Shown here: one piece after another, positions 26,255 to 34,970 of the stretch
Layout of the letters: every line of letters starts with the position of its first letter
Position numbering within the stretch: position 1 is the first letter of the stretch
Translations under genes and position numbers: made by a program
Assembly (NCBI GenBank): GCA_963850765.1
Contig: CAWKMN010000009.1
Coordinates: 372,001 to 436,000 of the forward strand
Direction of reading: 5' to 3'
DNA: 64,000 bases
Source of the DNA: CAWKMN01 sp963850765
GTDB lineage: Bacteria; Chloroflexota; Anaerolineae; Aggregatilineales; Aggregatilineaceae
The notes under the pieces: generated by a model
Database searches by the model: none
What the model was told of the DNA's origin: nothing
Seen by the model: the letters and a program-made list of their open reading frames with translations, nothing else

Positions 26255-27350
26255 TTACCGCTTCTTCGGCGGCGATTCCGCGATGTTCAGCGGGTTCGAT
26301 ACCAGGGTACGCAGCACCGGCAGCAGCTTTTTCGTGTAATTTTCGCGGTCCTCTTCGGGCATATCCGCGTTGATGCGTTCGAGCACCAGGGCCGTTAACC
26401 GCTGGTAGTCTTCCGTAGTCGGCGTTTGGTGCTCGTCCTTCCAGGGCGTGATCCGCCGCAGCACGAGATTCACCGCTTCCGTCGCTTTCCGCAGCGTGAC
26501 CTGCACGGCGTCCGACGCATCCAGCCGGATTCCCCCGATGGTAATGTCTTCCGGCTCGCGTTCCAGAGCCAGATTCACCAGATTTTGCAGATCGGTCAGC
26601 GCTTGCAGATAGGGTCCAACCATGTCCATCAGGTAGGCGGAGGTCAGCTTGTGCGGCGACTCGGTCGCCGATTTCAAACAGGTAAACCGACTCGACCGTC
26701 GAAAAGTAGATGTACGTCACCAGATGCCCCAATCGGATGGTATCGCCGCTTTGCAGGAGATACGGCACAAACGGGGTCAGCTTGTTCTCGTTCACCCACG
26801 TCGCGTTGGCGCTGGCCTGATCTTCGATGGCGCAGCCGTCCTCCGAACAGCGCAGCACGGCATGGCGACGCGATACCCCCATCTTGTACGCGTTGTAATT
26901 GGCCAGATCGATGTCCGGCGTGGCGTGTTCGGGCACACGCCGGCCCATGACCAGTTCGCGCTTGCGCTCCACCACGATCGGCGTCTTATAACCCGATACC
27001 AGCATGGTCAGCGCTTCAGGCGTCACATCGACCTGGGGCACGTCCGGGAAGCGCGACGTGGTGGACGTGCGTGTAATCTCGATTTCGGGCACCCGCATCG
27101 TTTTGACCAGTTCGGTATTGCACCGCTCGCAGCGCGTCAGTTCCGGGTCATTTTCGTGGTGGCAGTTGGGACAGATGACTTTCTCCGGCTCCGCCTGGGT
27201 TGATCCGGCTGGCTTGACTTCGGCCGGACTGGGCACGGCCGGTTTCTGCTCGGCGAACGCCGGCTTGTACGGCTGAATATTCTCCTCCGTCACCGGGACA
27301 TCTGCCGCTTTGTTCTGCTGATCCTTGCCCTGTTGATTCTCGCTCATCAT
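26255..27350 (-). CDS. Zinc-ribbon plus FHA domain protein (one frameshift)
   Basis: After a low-complexity N terminus, a CxxC-CxxC zinc ribbon (ICPNCHHENDPELTRCERC, about residues 60-80) leads to an FHA domain (about 115-235). FHA landmarks are ERKRELVMGRRVPEH, MGVSRRHAVLRCS and ATWVNENKLTP, with a QSGDTIRLGHLV turn. The frame breaks at 26650-26690. A second frame carries KLTSAYLMDMVGPYLQALTD to the true stop at 26255, adding about 130 helical residues. FHA domains bind phosphothreonine, so this is a second likely reader of Ser/Thr kinase signalling. The start is one of two ATGs at 27350/27347, after AAGGTCTG. Confidence 0.8.
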
Positions 27351-27591
27351 GTGCAGACCTTTTTCGGTTCCATATCAATGCAGCCTGGTTGCGATCCCCA
27401 ATCCCTACAGCGATTATAGGCTAGATTGGGTTTTCGGGGAACCCTGCTGAGTCCGGCTGAACCATTAAAACATCGTATAAATCCACCAATTCCGCAACTC
27501 TGGCGCGGCCTCTCCGTAATTATGGATAGAAGGTCAACGAACGAACCATGAACGAGACGCACCCCGTCTCAAGCCAAAAGGAGAGGATACA

Positions 27592-27786
27592 ATGAACGAC
27601 TTTATGGACAGCCTGCCGTCCGTCCGCAACCTGCTCAAGCTGATCCTGGTCTTGATCCTGGGGATCATCATTGTCGGCCTGGTGCTGCGCATCGTCGAGC
27701 TGGTCATGCCCCTGCTGATCCTGGCCGCAATCGTCGCCGGCGGCTTTTTCCTGTTCAAGAAGCTCCAGGCGAATGGCACCATCTAG
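27592..27786 (+). CDS. Small membrane protein
   Basis: This 64-residue protein is almost wholly hydrophobic with two predicted helices: LLKLILVLILGIIIVGLVL, then ELVMPLLILAAIVAGGFFLF, ending in a lysine-rich tail. AAGGAGAGG precedes the ATG. It is a diverged neighbour of the next gene, with a similar basic first segment and two helices, so the pair may be paralogues. The function is unknown. Confidence 0.75.
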   Translation: MNDFMDSLPSVRNLLKLILVLILGIIIVGLVLRIVELVMPLLILAAIVAGGFFLFKKLQANGTI

Positions 27787-27808
27787 CCATTCCGATCGCC
27801 AACCCCCG

Positions 27809-27838
27809 GCTCGTAGGGGCAGACCCCCTGCCCCTACC
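27809..27838. repeat. Family B palindrome
   Basis: GTAGGGGCAGACCCCCTGCC followed by CCTAC forms a near-perfect hairpin between the two small membrane protein genes and could act as a transcript-end or stability element. Confidence 0.7.
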
Positions 27839-27901
27839 TCCATTGTCCAATGGCACCCGGCGGTGTAGACTGAATACCACACGGAACAGGAGATAAACCC
27901 C

Positions 27902-28084
27902 ATGTACAAACGCTTCCACAAGCTGCCCCTGTGGGGACAGGTGGTTGTCACCATGCTCGTGCTGCTGATCGCCTGGACGCTGCTGCAGCTGGTGATCGGC
28001 CTCGTCAAGGCGCTGATCCCGCTGGCGATCCTGGCGGTGATTATCGTCGTCGTGCTGGCCGTGATCGACAAGGTAGACGGCTGA
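27902..28084 (+). CDS. Small membrane protein, similar in layout to its neighbour
   Basis: This 60-residue protein has two hydrophobic helices (VVVTMLVLLIAWTLLQLVIG and LIPLAILAVIIVVVLAVI) and a basic N terminus (MYKRFHKL). AGGAGATAAACCCC precedes the ATG, giving a good ribosome site. It follows the other small membrane protein gene at 115 bases on the same strand. No known family can be named. Confidence 0.75.
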   Translation: MYKRFHKLPLWGQVVVTMLVLLIAWTLLQLVIGLVKALIPLAILAVIIVVVLAVIDKVDG

Positions 28085-28126
28085 TCAGCCGTCTACGGGG
28101 CCGTCTAGACGGGGCCGCTGTCTGTG

Positions 28127-28543
28127 CTACCGGCTCGGCTCTGACACGGCGTGGAACCAATCATGATAGGGCAGCAGATCCGACAGGCTCACGACCCGAT
28201 CCACCGCCAGAATGACCTCGGTTTGCAGGTTATCAGCATGAATCTGCCGCATAAATTCCCGGCAGCGCCCGCAGGGTGAGAGGATATACGTGCGGCCGTC
28301 GTCACCTTTCCACACCGCGACGATTTTCTGAATGCGAAATTCCCCGGCCGTGACCATCGCCGCGATGGCGCTGTGCTCCGCGCAAAACCCAATGCCCGAA
28401 CTGATGTCCATGCACACGCCGAGATAGACATTCCCCTGATCGGTTTCGAGCGCGCAGCCGACCTGCCCGACCTCATTTTCCCCGAACTTGTAGGAATGCA
28501 CCACCGATTCTGCTTTTTCGATCAGCGCTTCATTGGACAGCAT
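28127..28543 (-). CDS. Cytidine deaminase family protein
   Basis: The zinc-dependent deaminase signature is complete: FCAEHSAIAAMVTAGEF (HAE-type motif as CAE) and ILSPCGRCREFM (PCxxC). The three cysteines and the catalytic glutamate are present. The length of 138 residues fits a homotetrameric cytidine deaminase or the related blasticidin-S deaminase group; CAE with PCGRC occurs in both. It would deaminate cytidine or deoxycytidine in pyrimidine salvage. AAAGGATC precedes the ATG. It is monocistronic and convergent with the small membrane protein genes. Confidence 0.85.
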   Translation of the reverse strand: MLSNEALIEKAESVVHSYKFGENEVGQVGCALETDQGNVYLGVCMDISSGIGFCAEHSAIAAMVTAGEFRIQKIVAVWKGDDGRTYILSPCGRCREFMRQIHADNLQTEVILAVDRVVSLSDLLPYHDWFHAVSEPSR

Positions 28544-28564
28544 GCCTGAGTTGATCCTTTCGGG

Positions 28565-28715
28565 TTGTTGGTTGTGGTCATTAGCTGATCACCCCCAATG
28601 AGCGGGTACCGTGCTCTCCACGGCCGTGGAGAGGGGGAGGCACAGCGATTATCTCCCCTCGCCATCACATGTGACCGATCAGGACGGGCCGGCCGCTGAT
28701 GGCTAACGCTAACCG
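28565..28715. repeat. Family F and weak family C sequences
   Basis: GTTGTTGGTTGTGGTCATTAG, CTCTCCACGGCCGTGGAGAG and GGCTAACGCTAACCGCTAAT lie in the 170-base gap. They are diverged copies, and nothing else is visible. Confidence 0.55.
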
Positions 28716-29534
28716 CTAATCGCCCGCTTTTCTCCGCCCATTCGTGCTGCGGATCGAGTGCAGCGGCGTGAACACGGGCGTATCCGTCAGCGGGTCGCGC
28801 GCCACCACGCCCTCGATCTCGAACACCTCGCGCAGCATCGTTTCGGTCATGACCTCATGCGGCGTGCCCGTGGCGTAGATCTGCCCGTCACGCAGCACGA
28901 CCAGCCGCTGGCTGAAGCGCGCCGCCTGGTTCAGATCGTGCAGCACCATGACGATGCTCAGGTTGTTGTCCCGGTTGAGATTCTGGAGCAGCACCATCAC
29001 ATCCAACTGGTGGCTGATGTCGAGGAACGTCGTCGGCTCGTCCAGCAGCAGAATACGCGGCTCCTGCGCCAGCGCCAGCGCCACCCACGCCCGCTGCCGT
29101 TCACCGCCGCTGAGCGTCGCCAGCCGGCGATCGCGGAACGGGTTCAGCCCGGTCACGTCCAGCACCCATTCGACCACTTCCCGATCGCGCCGGTTGGAGG
29201 CGCGCCACCACGCCTGCCGCGCGAACCGTCCCCGCGCCACGAGATCATGCACCGTCAGATCGTCGGGCGCGGCGGGATTTTGCGGCAGAATGGCGAGCGT
29301 CTGCGCGACCTTGCGCGTGGACAGCCGGTGAATCGCCTTGCCATCCAGATACACCGCGCCGGATTCCGGCTTCATCAGCCGGGCGAGCGTGCGCAGGATC
29401 GTGCTTTTGCCGGAGCCGTTCGGCCCGACGAGCGTCACGATCTCGCCCTGCGGCACGTCCAGCACCAGATCGCGCACAACTTCGACATCGCGCCGGTAGG
29501 CCAGGGTAATATGATCGGCGGTCAGGGTGGGCAT
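28716..29534 (-). CDS. ABC transporter ATP-binding protein, iron-siderophore/B12 type
   Basis: This nucleotide-binding subunit (272 residues) resembles FecE, FepC and BtuD. It has Walker A VGPNGSGKST, the Q-loop ILPQNPAAPDDLTVHDLVA, signature LSGGERQRAWVALALAQ, Walker B ILLLDEPTTFLD and H-loop MVLHDLNQAARFS. Together with the FecCD-type permease and the binding protein at 32.3-33.2 kb it would form an importer for ferric siderophores, heme or cobalamin. The stop of the GNAT gene lies three bases before its ATG, so the two are probably co-transcribed. Confidence 0.92.
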   Translation of the reverse strand: MPTLTADHITLAYRRDVEVVRDLVLDVPQGEIVTLVGPNGSGKSTILRTLARLMKPESGAVYLDGKAIHRLSTRKVAQTLAILPQNPAAPDDLTVHDLVARGRFARQAWWRASNRRDREVVEWVLDVTGLNPFRDRRLATLSGGERQRAWVALALAQEPRILLLDEPTTFLDISHQLDVMVLLQNLNRDNNLSIVMVLHDLNQAARFSQRLVVLRDGQIYATGTPHEVMTETMLREVFEIEGVVARDPLTDTPVFTPLHSIRSTNGRRKAGD

Positions 29535-29537
29535 AGT

Positions 29538-30644
29538 TTACGCCTCGTTGGAACTCATACGATCGAGAAGGGCTGTCCACTGTGGGTGCGCATGCAGCGC
29601 CTCAAACTCCGCACAGCTTTGGGTAAAATCACGGTACGACCAGTCACGCTTAACCGTTTCACCCAGATACGCCAGTGCTTTATCCGTATCGCCTAATGCC
29701 GCCCAGGCGCGCGCCGTCGTGTGATAGCAGTAGTGGGGCATATCGTCGCGCAGCGCAAACACGCGCCCGAAGAGTTCAACCGCCTCGGCGTAGCAAGCCG
29801 CTTGGAAGGCAATCCAGGCTGTCTCCGCCAGGTGCTCGGCTTCGTCCACGAACATATACCACAGGGTGTAACAGCGTTCCAGTTCAAAACCCACTTTTTC
29901 CGCCGTTTTGAACGAGCCGGTATTGTCCTCGTGACAGTGCCAGCCGACCTCGGTCAGCCCGCGTGAGAATGCGCATTCGACCGCCGCCGCCGTGGTGATC
30001 CCCGCCAGCCCGCGCCGCCGGTACATCGGATCCGTGCGGATGCCGATCTCGCACCCGTCCCCGCTGACACAGTCCGCCAGCGACCAGGATACGACCGTAT
30101 CCCCGCACAAGGTGACGGCTCCGAAGCCCCGGTCGAGAAACGCGGCGGTCGATCCCCAGTTGCGCTGAATCCACTCAGGAATATGATCGGGCAGCGGGCG
30201 GCTGAGCAGGTCTTCGTCGATGATCTGCACCGTGAATCCGTCCGGCAGATTTGCCCGCCAATCAAGCGCGAGCTTCCGGCAGACATAATGCCGCCGCGCG
30301 ATGGTCAGCGGCGCGCGCGGACCGCAGATCGCTGTCAGCGGCTCGATCCACGATTCCGCCGGCAGGACAAAATTGGCCGCCCCATCGCCATTCCCCAGCG
30401 CCGCGCGCGAGAAAATCGCCGCGTTCAGCGCCTGGTTGAACGCCGCGTTGTCCGGCCTCCCGACCAGATAACTCGCTTCGGGCGAATACAGGTACGACGT
30501 CTGCGGCGCGGTGGGATCATCCACGAACACCTTGCCCGGATTGACTCCGTCGAGCACGGCGAAGCTGCTCAGATGGAAGCGCAAGGGTTCGTACAGGTCC
30601 CGCACCCGATCAGTATCCGCACGGTTCAGTTCGTAGAGCGTCAA
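29538..30644 (-). CDS. GNAT family acetyltransferase with C-terminal helical region
   Basis: The protein has 368 residues. The central part (about 150-270) is an acetyl-CoA-binding GNAT domain: SWSLADCVSGDGCEIGIRT leads into MYRRRGLAGITTAAAVECAF (the R/Q-x-x-G-x-G/A loop) and then WHCHEDNTGSFKTAEKVGF. The N-terminal 140 residues and a TPR-like helical C terminus (ARAWAALGDTDKALAYLGE) frame it. The start is a TTG with GAGGGACAA upstream. It sits inside the ABC uptake operon, directly before the ATPase gene, so it may modify a ligand of that importer. That link is only positional. Confidence 0.75.
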   Translation of the reverse strand: MTLYELNRADTDRVRDLYEPLRFHLSSFAVLDGVNPGKVFVDDPTAPQTSYLYSPEASYLVGRPDNAAFNQALNAAIFSRAALGNGDGAANFVLPAESWIEPLTAICGPRAPLTIARRHYVCRKLALDWRANLPDGFTVQIIDEDLLSRPLPDHIPEWIQRNWGSTAAFLDRGFGAVTLCGDTVVSWSLADCVSGDGCEIGIRTDPMYRRRGLAGITTAAAVECAFSRGLTEVGWHCHEDNTGSFKTAEKVGFELERCYTLWYMFVDEAEHLAETAWIAFQAACYAEAVELFGRVFALRDDMPHYCYHTTARAWAALGDTDKALAYLGETVKRDWSYRDFTQSCAEFEALHAHPQWTALLDRMSSNEA

Positions 30645-30661
30645 ATTGTCCCTCTGGTTTT

Positions 30662-30895
30662 TCTTGGTTTACCTCACCCCCCGCCCCCGGCGTGCAAGCA
30701 CGCTTGCCACGCGCGGAGAGGGGGAGCCGGTGGCGAACGGGTCTGTTCTTGTAGCGGACGGGTTCTCCGTTGAACCCGGCCCCTACACGGTAACGACCCG
30801 CGATGTTCTCCATCAACGGGGTGAGGCCGACTCACCACTCAAGACTCACAACTCAAAACCGTTTACTGCCAACTGTCTACTATCTACTTTCTACT
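30662..30895. repeat. Families C and F
   Basis: A family C half-copy (TTTACCTCACCCCCCGCCCC ... GCGGAGAGGGGGAG) is followed by F units (CACTCAAGACTCACAACTC and TGTCTACTATCTACTTTCTA). This lies between the GNAT and permease genes. Confidence 0.7.
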
Positions 30896-30900
30896 CCCGC

Positions 30901-31971
30901 TCACCACGCACTCCGGCGCGCCCGCACCAGCCACAGAAACAGCGGCCCGCCGATGATGGCCGTCACGATGCCGACCGGGAATTCAATATTGGGCACGCCG
31001 AACAACTGCGGCAGCGTCACCCGTGCGGCCGTATCCGCCAGGACCATCAGCGCCGCGCCGAGCAGCGCACTCACCGGCACCAGGAAGCGAAAATCGGAGC
31101 CCACCAGCCTGCGCGCGACGAACGGCACCAGCAGCCCGACGAACGCGATCAGCCCGGCCGCCGCGACCGCACTGCCCGCCAGCACCGCCGCCACCGCGCT
31201 CATCGCAAAGCGCGTCCATTCGACGTGCAGCCCTAATCCCTGCGCCACCTCGTCGCCCAACGCGAGGACATTGGCGCGCGTCGCCAGCAGCAGCGCCAGC
31301 ACCAACCCGATCGCGCTGTACGGGCGGATCAGCTCGTATTCCGGCCAGCTTGCGGTATACAGGCCGCCGACGAGCCACTGGAAGAAAATCTGCCCGCCGC
31401 CCTGCACGTTCATCACGACGATGGTCGTCGTGAACGCGCCGATCATGGCGGTAAGCGCGACGCCCGCCAGCGCCAGCCGCGTGGTCGTCACGCCCGATCC
31501 ATCCCACGCCACGGTATACACGATCAACGCCCCGACCAGGGACCCCACAAACGCCGTGATGGGCACATACTCGCGCGGAAATCCGCTGAGTTCGAGCGAG
31601 GTGATGGCCGCGGCCAGCCCGCCGCCCGCCGATACGCCGAGAATATAGGGGTCGCCCAGCGGGGAGCGGACCACGCCTTGCAGCAGCGTGCCGGATACAG
31701 CGAGATTCAGGCCGACCAGCGCCCCCACCAGCGCGCGCGGCAGGCGTACTTCGTGAATAATAACGGCGATGGAGCGCCGGACGCTCTCGCGGTCGCGCAG
31801 GGCCTCGATCACATCCCCGGCGGAGATGGACTGCGAGCCGCTGCCCAGTGCGATCACGAACGCGCCCGCCAGCAGCAGCGCGCACAGCCCGATCACCGCC
31901 ATGCGCCACGCCAATCGCCGCCGTTCCGCGCTGGTGAATCCTTGGGATGGGGCGGTGCTTTCAATGCTCAC
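30901..31971 (-). CDS. ABC transporter permease, FecCD family
   Basis: This 356-residue integral membrane protein has about nine to ten hydrophobic segments and the FecCD/BtuC pattern: LRLPRALVGALVGLNLAVSG near the N terminus, then LLQGVVRSPLGDPYILGVSA, and AAGLIAFVGLLVPFVARRLVGSD. LIAFVGLLVPH-type loops interact with the ATPase subunit. The start is a GTG preceded by GGAGCGATTTC. It follows the binding protein gene and precedes the GNAT and ATPase genes on the same strand, so it belongs to the uptake operon. Confidence 0.92.
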   Translation of the reverse strand: MSIESTAPSQGFTSAERRRLAWRMAVIGLCALLLAGAFVIALGSGSQSISAGDVIEALRDRESVRRSIAVIIHEVRLPRALVGALVGLNLAVSGTLLQGVVRSPLGDPYILGVSAGGGLAAAITSLELSGFPREYVPITAFVGSLVGALIVYTVAWDGSGVTTTRLALAGVALTAMIGAFTTTIVVMNVQGGGQIFFQWLVGGLYTASWPEYELIRPYSAIGLVLALLLATRANVLALGDEVAQGLGLHVEWTRFAMSAVAAVLAGSAVAAAGLIAFVGLLVPFVARRLVGSDFRFLVPVSALLGAALMVLADTAARVTLPQLFGVPNIEFPVGIVTAIIGGPLFLWLVRARRSAW

Positions 31972-32082
31972 GAAATCGCTCCTCCGAACGCTGCCCTCCG
32001 CGCCGGAGGTATTGTAACCGAAAACCCGGGCAACTTGAACCCGGGATTTCAGGCGTTGGCCCCATCCCCTGAAATCACGACG

Positions 32083-32282
32083 GCCTCACCCCCGGCCCCC
32101 TCTCCAGCACAGTGTATAGACCGGGGAGAAAACTCACGCTTCCCCCTCTAGCTCGGCTGGAGAGGGGAAAGCGGGCTTGCCCGCCGGGGGCGAGGCCCGC
32201 TTCAGACAGTATATCCGCTTCCTGCGGTGCCGCCCCTCGCGTGTGGCAAGCGTGCTTGCACGCAGGCGGGGGGTGAGGTTAG
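32083..32282. repeat. Family C repeats, two adjacent copies
   Basis: Sequences include GCCTCACCCCCGGCCCCCTC, a palindrome from GCTCGGCTGGAGAGGGGAAA, and GCAGGCGGGGGGTGAGGTTA. They occupy most of the gap between the binding protein and permease genes, where no gene is visible. Confidence 0.8.
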
Positions 32283-32323
32283 CTGACGCTGAAAGCCGAA
32301 CGATCTGGGGTGAGGCTGGTATT

Positions 32324-33248
32324 CTACTCCGCCGCGCCGTAGAGAATATCGTACAGTTGGCCCATCGCTTCCACAAAGCGCGGACCCGGCGACTCGACAA
32401 ACAGCCGGTTATCGAGCTCGATCACGTGGCCGTTTTGGAACGCACTCAGCGCCGACCAGATCGGATCCTCGGCCATCGAGTTCGGGCATCGGTGTATCCG
32501 AGCCGCGCGTTACGGTGAAGACGAAGTCCGGGTCGGCATCGAGGATATATTCGGTGCTCAACTGTGTATAGCCGGGGAACGGACCCTGATCTTCGTTGCC
32601 GTCCGCGATATTGGTCGCGCCCAGGATGCGCGCCATGTCGCCCAGGTAGGTTTCGGACTTGCCATAGTTCGGTACTTCGAGCGTGCCGACGATAAACAGG
32701 AAGGTCGGTCCTTCTTTGCCCGCGCCGACTTTGCCGGCGAAGTTCAGGAAACCTTCAAACGACTGCGCCAGGTATTCAGCCTCGGTATCGTGCCAGGTCG
32801 CCTGACCCAGCGTGCGGATGTTCTTCGGCACGTCGCCGGGGACCAGCGTCATCACGGCCAGCGTCGGCGCGATTGCCTGGAGCTTGTCGATAAACGGCAT
32901 ATTTAACTGCCCGTTGGCGACAATCAGATCCGGTTCCAGCGCGGCCAGCGCTTCGAGGTCCGGCTGGTAGCCTGTGCCGAAAGTGGGCAGTTCAGCGGCG
33001 GCGGGTGGATAGTCCATGCCTTCGGTTACACCCACCGGCGTGACGCCAATCGCAAAGAGCATTTCGCTGATCGAGGCGCTCATGCCGACGACTCGCTGCG
33101 GCGGCGCTTCGATGGTCAGCGGGTTGCCCATAAAATCATTCACCGTGCGGGGACCCTCATCCTGGGCGCTGACCCAGGGGATGCCCGCTCCGACCGCCAG
33201 CAGGATCGCCAGCACCACCATCACGGCGCGAAGGGCTGCTTGTTTCAT
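32324..33248 (-). CDS. ABC transporter substrate-binding protein, FepB/BtuF type (one frameshift)
   Basis: This is a periplasmic-binding fold protein of class III (Peripla_BP_2), delivering a siderophore, heme or B12 to the permease and ATPase encoded downstream. It has a signal sequence (LRAVMVVLAILLAVGAGI), RVVGMSASISEMLFAIG, GMDYPP, then QPDLEALAALEPDLIVANGQ. The ATG at 33248 follows AAGGAGTCTTTG. The frame breaks near 32485: the first frame stops early after SDTPMPELDG, while the next frame continues MAEDPIWSALSAFQNGHV to a stop at 32324. A one-base indel is the likely cause, and the rest reads cleanly to LYDILYGAAE. Confidence 0.88.
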
Positions 33249-33301
33249 CCTCAAAGACTCCTTATGTTTGATCAGGGGATGCCGAGTTCACGCAGATTGT
33301 A

Positions 33302-33312
33302 GTGAAATTCAC
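33302..33312. promoter_or_regulatory. Palindrome upstream of the uptake operon
   Basis: GTGAAATTCAC is a perfect 11-bp palindrome about 54 bases before the binding protein start. It could be a Fur or other operator, since a Fur-family gene lies 1.7 kb away, but it does not match the classic Fur box and could be chance. Confidence 0.25.
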
Positions 33313-33490
33313 GAACCCTGACCACTGCGAATCTATGGAAAACTGAGTCAAATTGCTTATCGACGGCCCGATTCTCGGCATGGGGAAAAGTTGCCCAAAT
33401 CCAGAACTTACGTTCTAATTGTCCGCTGGGGTCGCTGCGCGCGTTGCCGGGGATGAGGGTCAGTGGTGAAGGGGCACTCTTTGCTCTTTA

Positions 33491-33532
33491 TCCTTGATTT
33501 TCTCTGTGTGCTCTGTGTCCTCTGTGGTGAGA
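33491..33532 (+). repeat. Family A repeat
   Basis: TTTCTCTGTGTGCTCTGTG then TCCTCTGTGGTGAG lies just before the ribosome site of alkC. The rest of the 315-base gap holds only the short palindrome at 33302. Confidence 0.8.
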
Positions 33533-33562
33533 TTTTTCGAATTTCCAAAGGAGGAGAATCCC

Positions 33563-34660
33563 ATGCCCGAAGCCTGGAAAGACATCTTCTTCCCGCCCCC
33601 CTTTTTTGACGATCTCGTGGCGGCCCTTCAGCAAGCGCATCCCGCCTTCAACGCGGATCAGTTCCTCGCGCGCATCCACGACGATCGCTGGCCGGATCGC
33701 GCCCTCAAGGACAAATGGCGTCACGTCACTCAGGCGCTGCACGACGCGCTCCCGCAGGATTACCGGACGGCGCTGGCTCTGCTCCGTCAGATCGCGCCCG
33801 CGGTGGACCGATACGGCTTCGAGAAAGTGATCTTCCCCACCTTTGTGGAGCTTTATGGCCTGGACGACTGGGACGCCTCGCTGCCCGCGTTTGAGCAGTT
33901 CACGCAGATTATGAGCGCCGAATTCGCCGTGCGCCCCTTTATCGTCCGCGACCCGGATCGCATGCTGGCGCAGATGCTCGCCTGGGCGCACCATCCGGCG
34001 GCCAGCGTGCGCCGTCTCGCCAGCGAAGGCTGCCGCCCGCGCCTGCCCTGGGGGATCGCGCTGCCCGCGCTCAAAGCCGATCCGGCGCCGATCCTGCCGA
34101 TTCTGGAGGTGCTGAAGAACGATCCATCCGAAGACGTGCGGCGCAGCGTCGCCAACAATCTGAACGACATCGCCAAGGATAACCCCGCTGTCGTGCTGGA
34201 CGTGCTGCGGCGCTGGCAGGCGGATTCGTCGCCGGAGATGGAGAAGCTCACCCGGCACGCCCTGCGCACGCTGATCAAGGCCGGGCATCCCGGCGCGCTG
34301 GATCTGTTGGGCGTCCGCGCGGGGGCCGAAGTCGCCGTCAGAAATCTGACCGTCGAGCCGGCCGCGATCCCGATGGGCGAGACGATCACCTTTTCCTTCG
34401 AGATCGAATCCACCAGCGGCGATCCGCAGGATCTCGTGATCGACTACATCGTGCATCTCGTCCGCGCGAAGGGCAAGACCTCGCCCAAGGTGTTTAAGCT
34501 GACCCGGCGCACGCTCGCGCCCGGCGAGACGATCCGCCTCAGCCGCAAGCACAGCTTCGCCGCGATCACCACGCGCCGCTATTATCCCGGCGAGCACGCC
34601 ATCGAGATCCAGGTCAACGGGGCACCCTGCGCGCGCCAGCCCTTCCTGCTGGCCGAGTAA
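33563..34660 (+). CDS. alkC: DNA alkylation repair enzyme AlkC, HEAT repeats plus Ig-like domain
   Basis: AlkC is a DNA glycosylase that removes 3-methyladenine and 3-methylcytosine from DNA. The HEAT-like helical domain occupies residues 1-245 (LAWAHHPAASVRRLASEGC, RPRLPWGIALPALKADP, DPSEDVRRSVANNLNDIAKD). The C-terminal part (about 255-360) is an Ig-like beta domain (VRNLTVEPAAIPMGETITFS; RYYPGEHAIEIQVNG), a known feature of AlkC but not AlkD. The ATG at 33563 follows AAAGGAGGAG, a strong ribosome site. An upstream in-frame extension is repeat-derived. It is monocistronic. Confidence 0.88.
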   Translation: MPEAWKDIFFPPPFFDDLVAALQQAHPAFNADQFLARIHDDRWPDRALKDKWRHVTQALHDALPQDYRTALALLRQIAPAVDRYGFEKVIFPTFVELYGLDDWDASLPAFEQFTQIMSAEFAVRPFIVRDPDRMLAQMLAWAHHPAASVRRLASEGCRPRLPWGIALPALKADPAPILPILEVLKNDPSEDVRRSVANNLNDIAKDNPAVVLDVLRRWQADSSPEMEKLTRHALRTLIKAGHPGALDLLGVRAGAEVAVRNLTVEPAAIPMGETITFSFEIESTSGDPQDLVIDYIVHLVRAKGKTSPKVFKLTRRTLAPGETIRLSRKHSFAAITTRRYYPGEHAIEIQVNGAPCARQPFLLAE

Positions 34661-34664
34661 AGAC

Positions 34665-34915
34665 TGATTCACCACAGAGAACACAGAGGGGTTCTAAGTT
34701 GTTGGTTGTCGGTTTCTAGTTCAGAGCCAATGTGAGAAGTCTGACGCCGGACGTTGAAACGTTCCGGCTATGATCAAAAAAGTCCACTGAAGGGACTCGT
34801 CGTCAGCCCCTTTAGCGGGCTTTCCGGTTCTTGCATAGCCGCGCGGTTTTAACCCGCCGCGTCCTGGCCGAGGCGGCCCACCAAGAACCAATCACTGTAT
34901 CTCTGTGGTGAGAAT
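34665..34915. repeat. Family A and D repeats
   Basis: A reverse family A copy (TTCACCACAGAGAACACAGA) at 34669 and a forward one (TCTCTGTGGTGAG) near 34898 bracket a family D copy at 34741-34875 (GACGTTGAAACGTTCCGGC, AAAAAAGTCC, GCCCCTTTAGCGGGC). No gene is visible. Confidence 0.8.
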
Positions 34916-34970
34916 GTTTTTCGCGCGTGCCGGAATATGCCATAATCTCCATGTTATGAAATGAGTAGCG

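Noticed and set aside
33302..33312. Fur box
   Set aside because: The palindrome is 11 bp and not the classic inverted-repeat pattern; listed only as a weak operator candidate.
33488..34684. 398-codon frame opposite alkC
   Set aside because: Shadow of alkC, with His/Arg/Asp-rich composition typical of antisense frames here.
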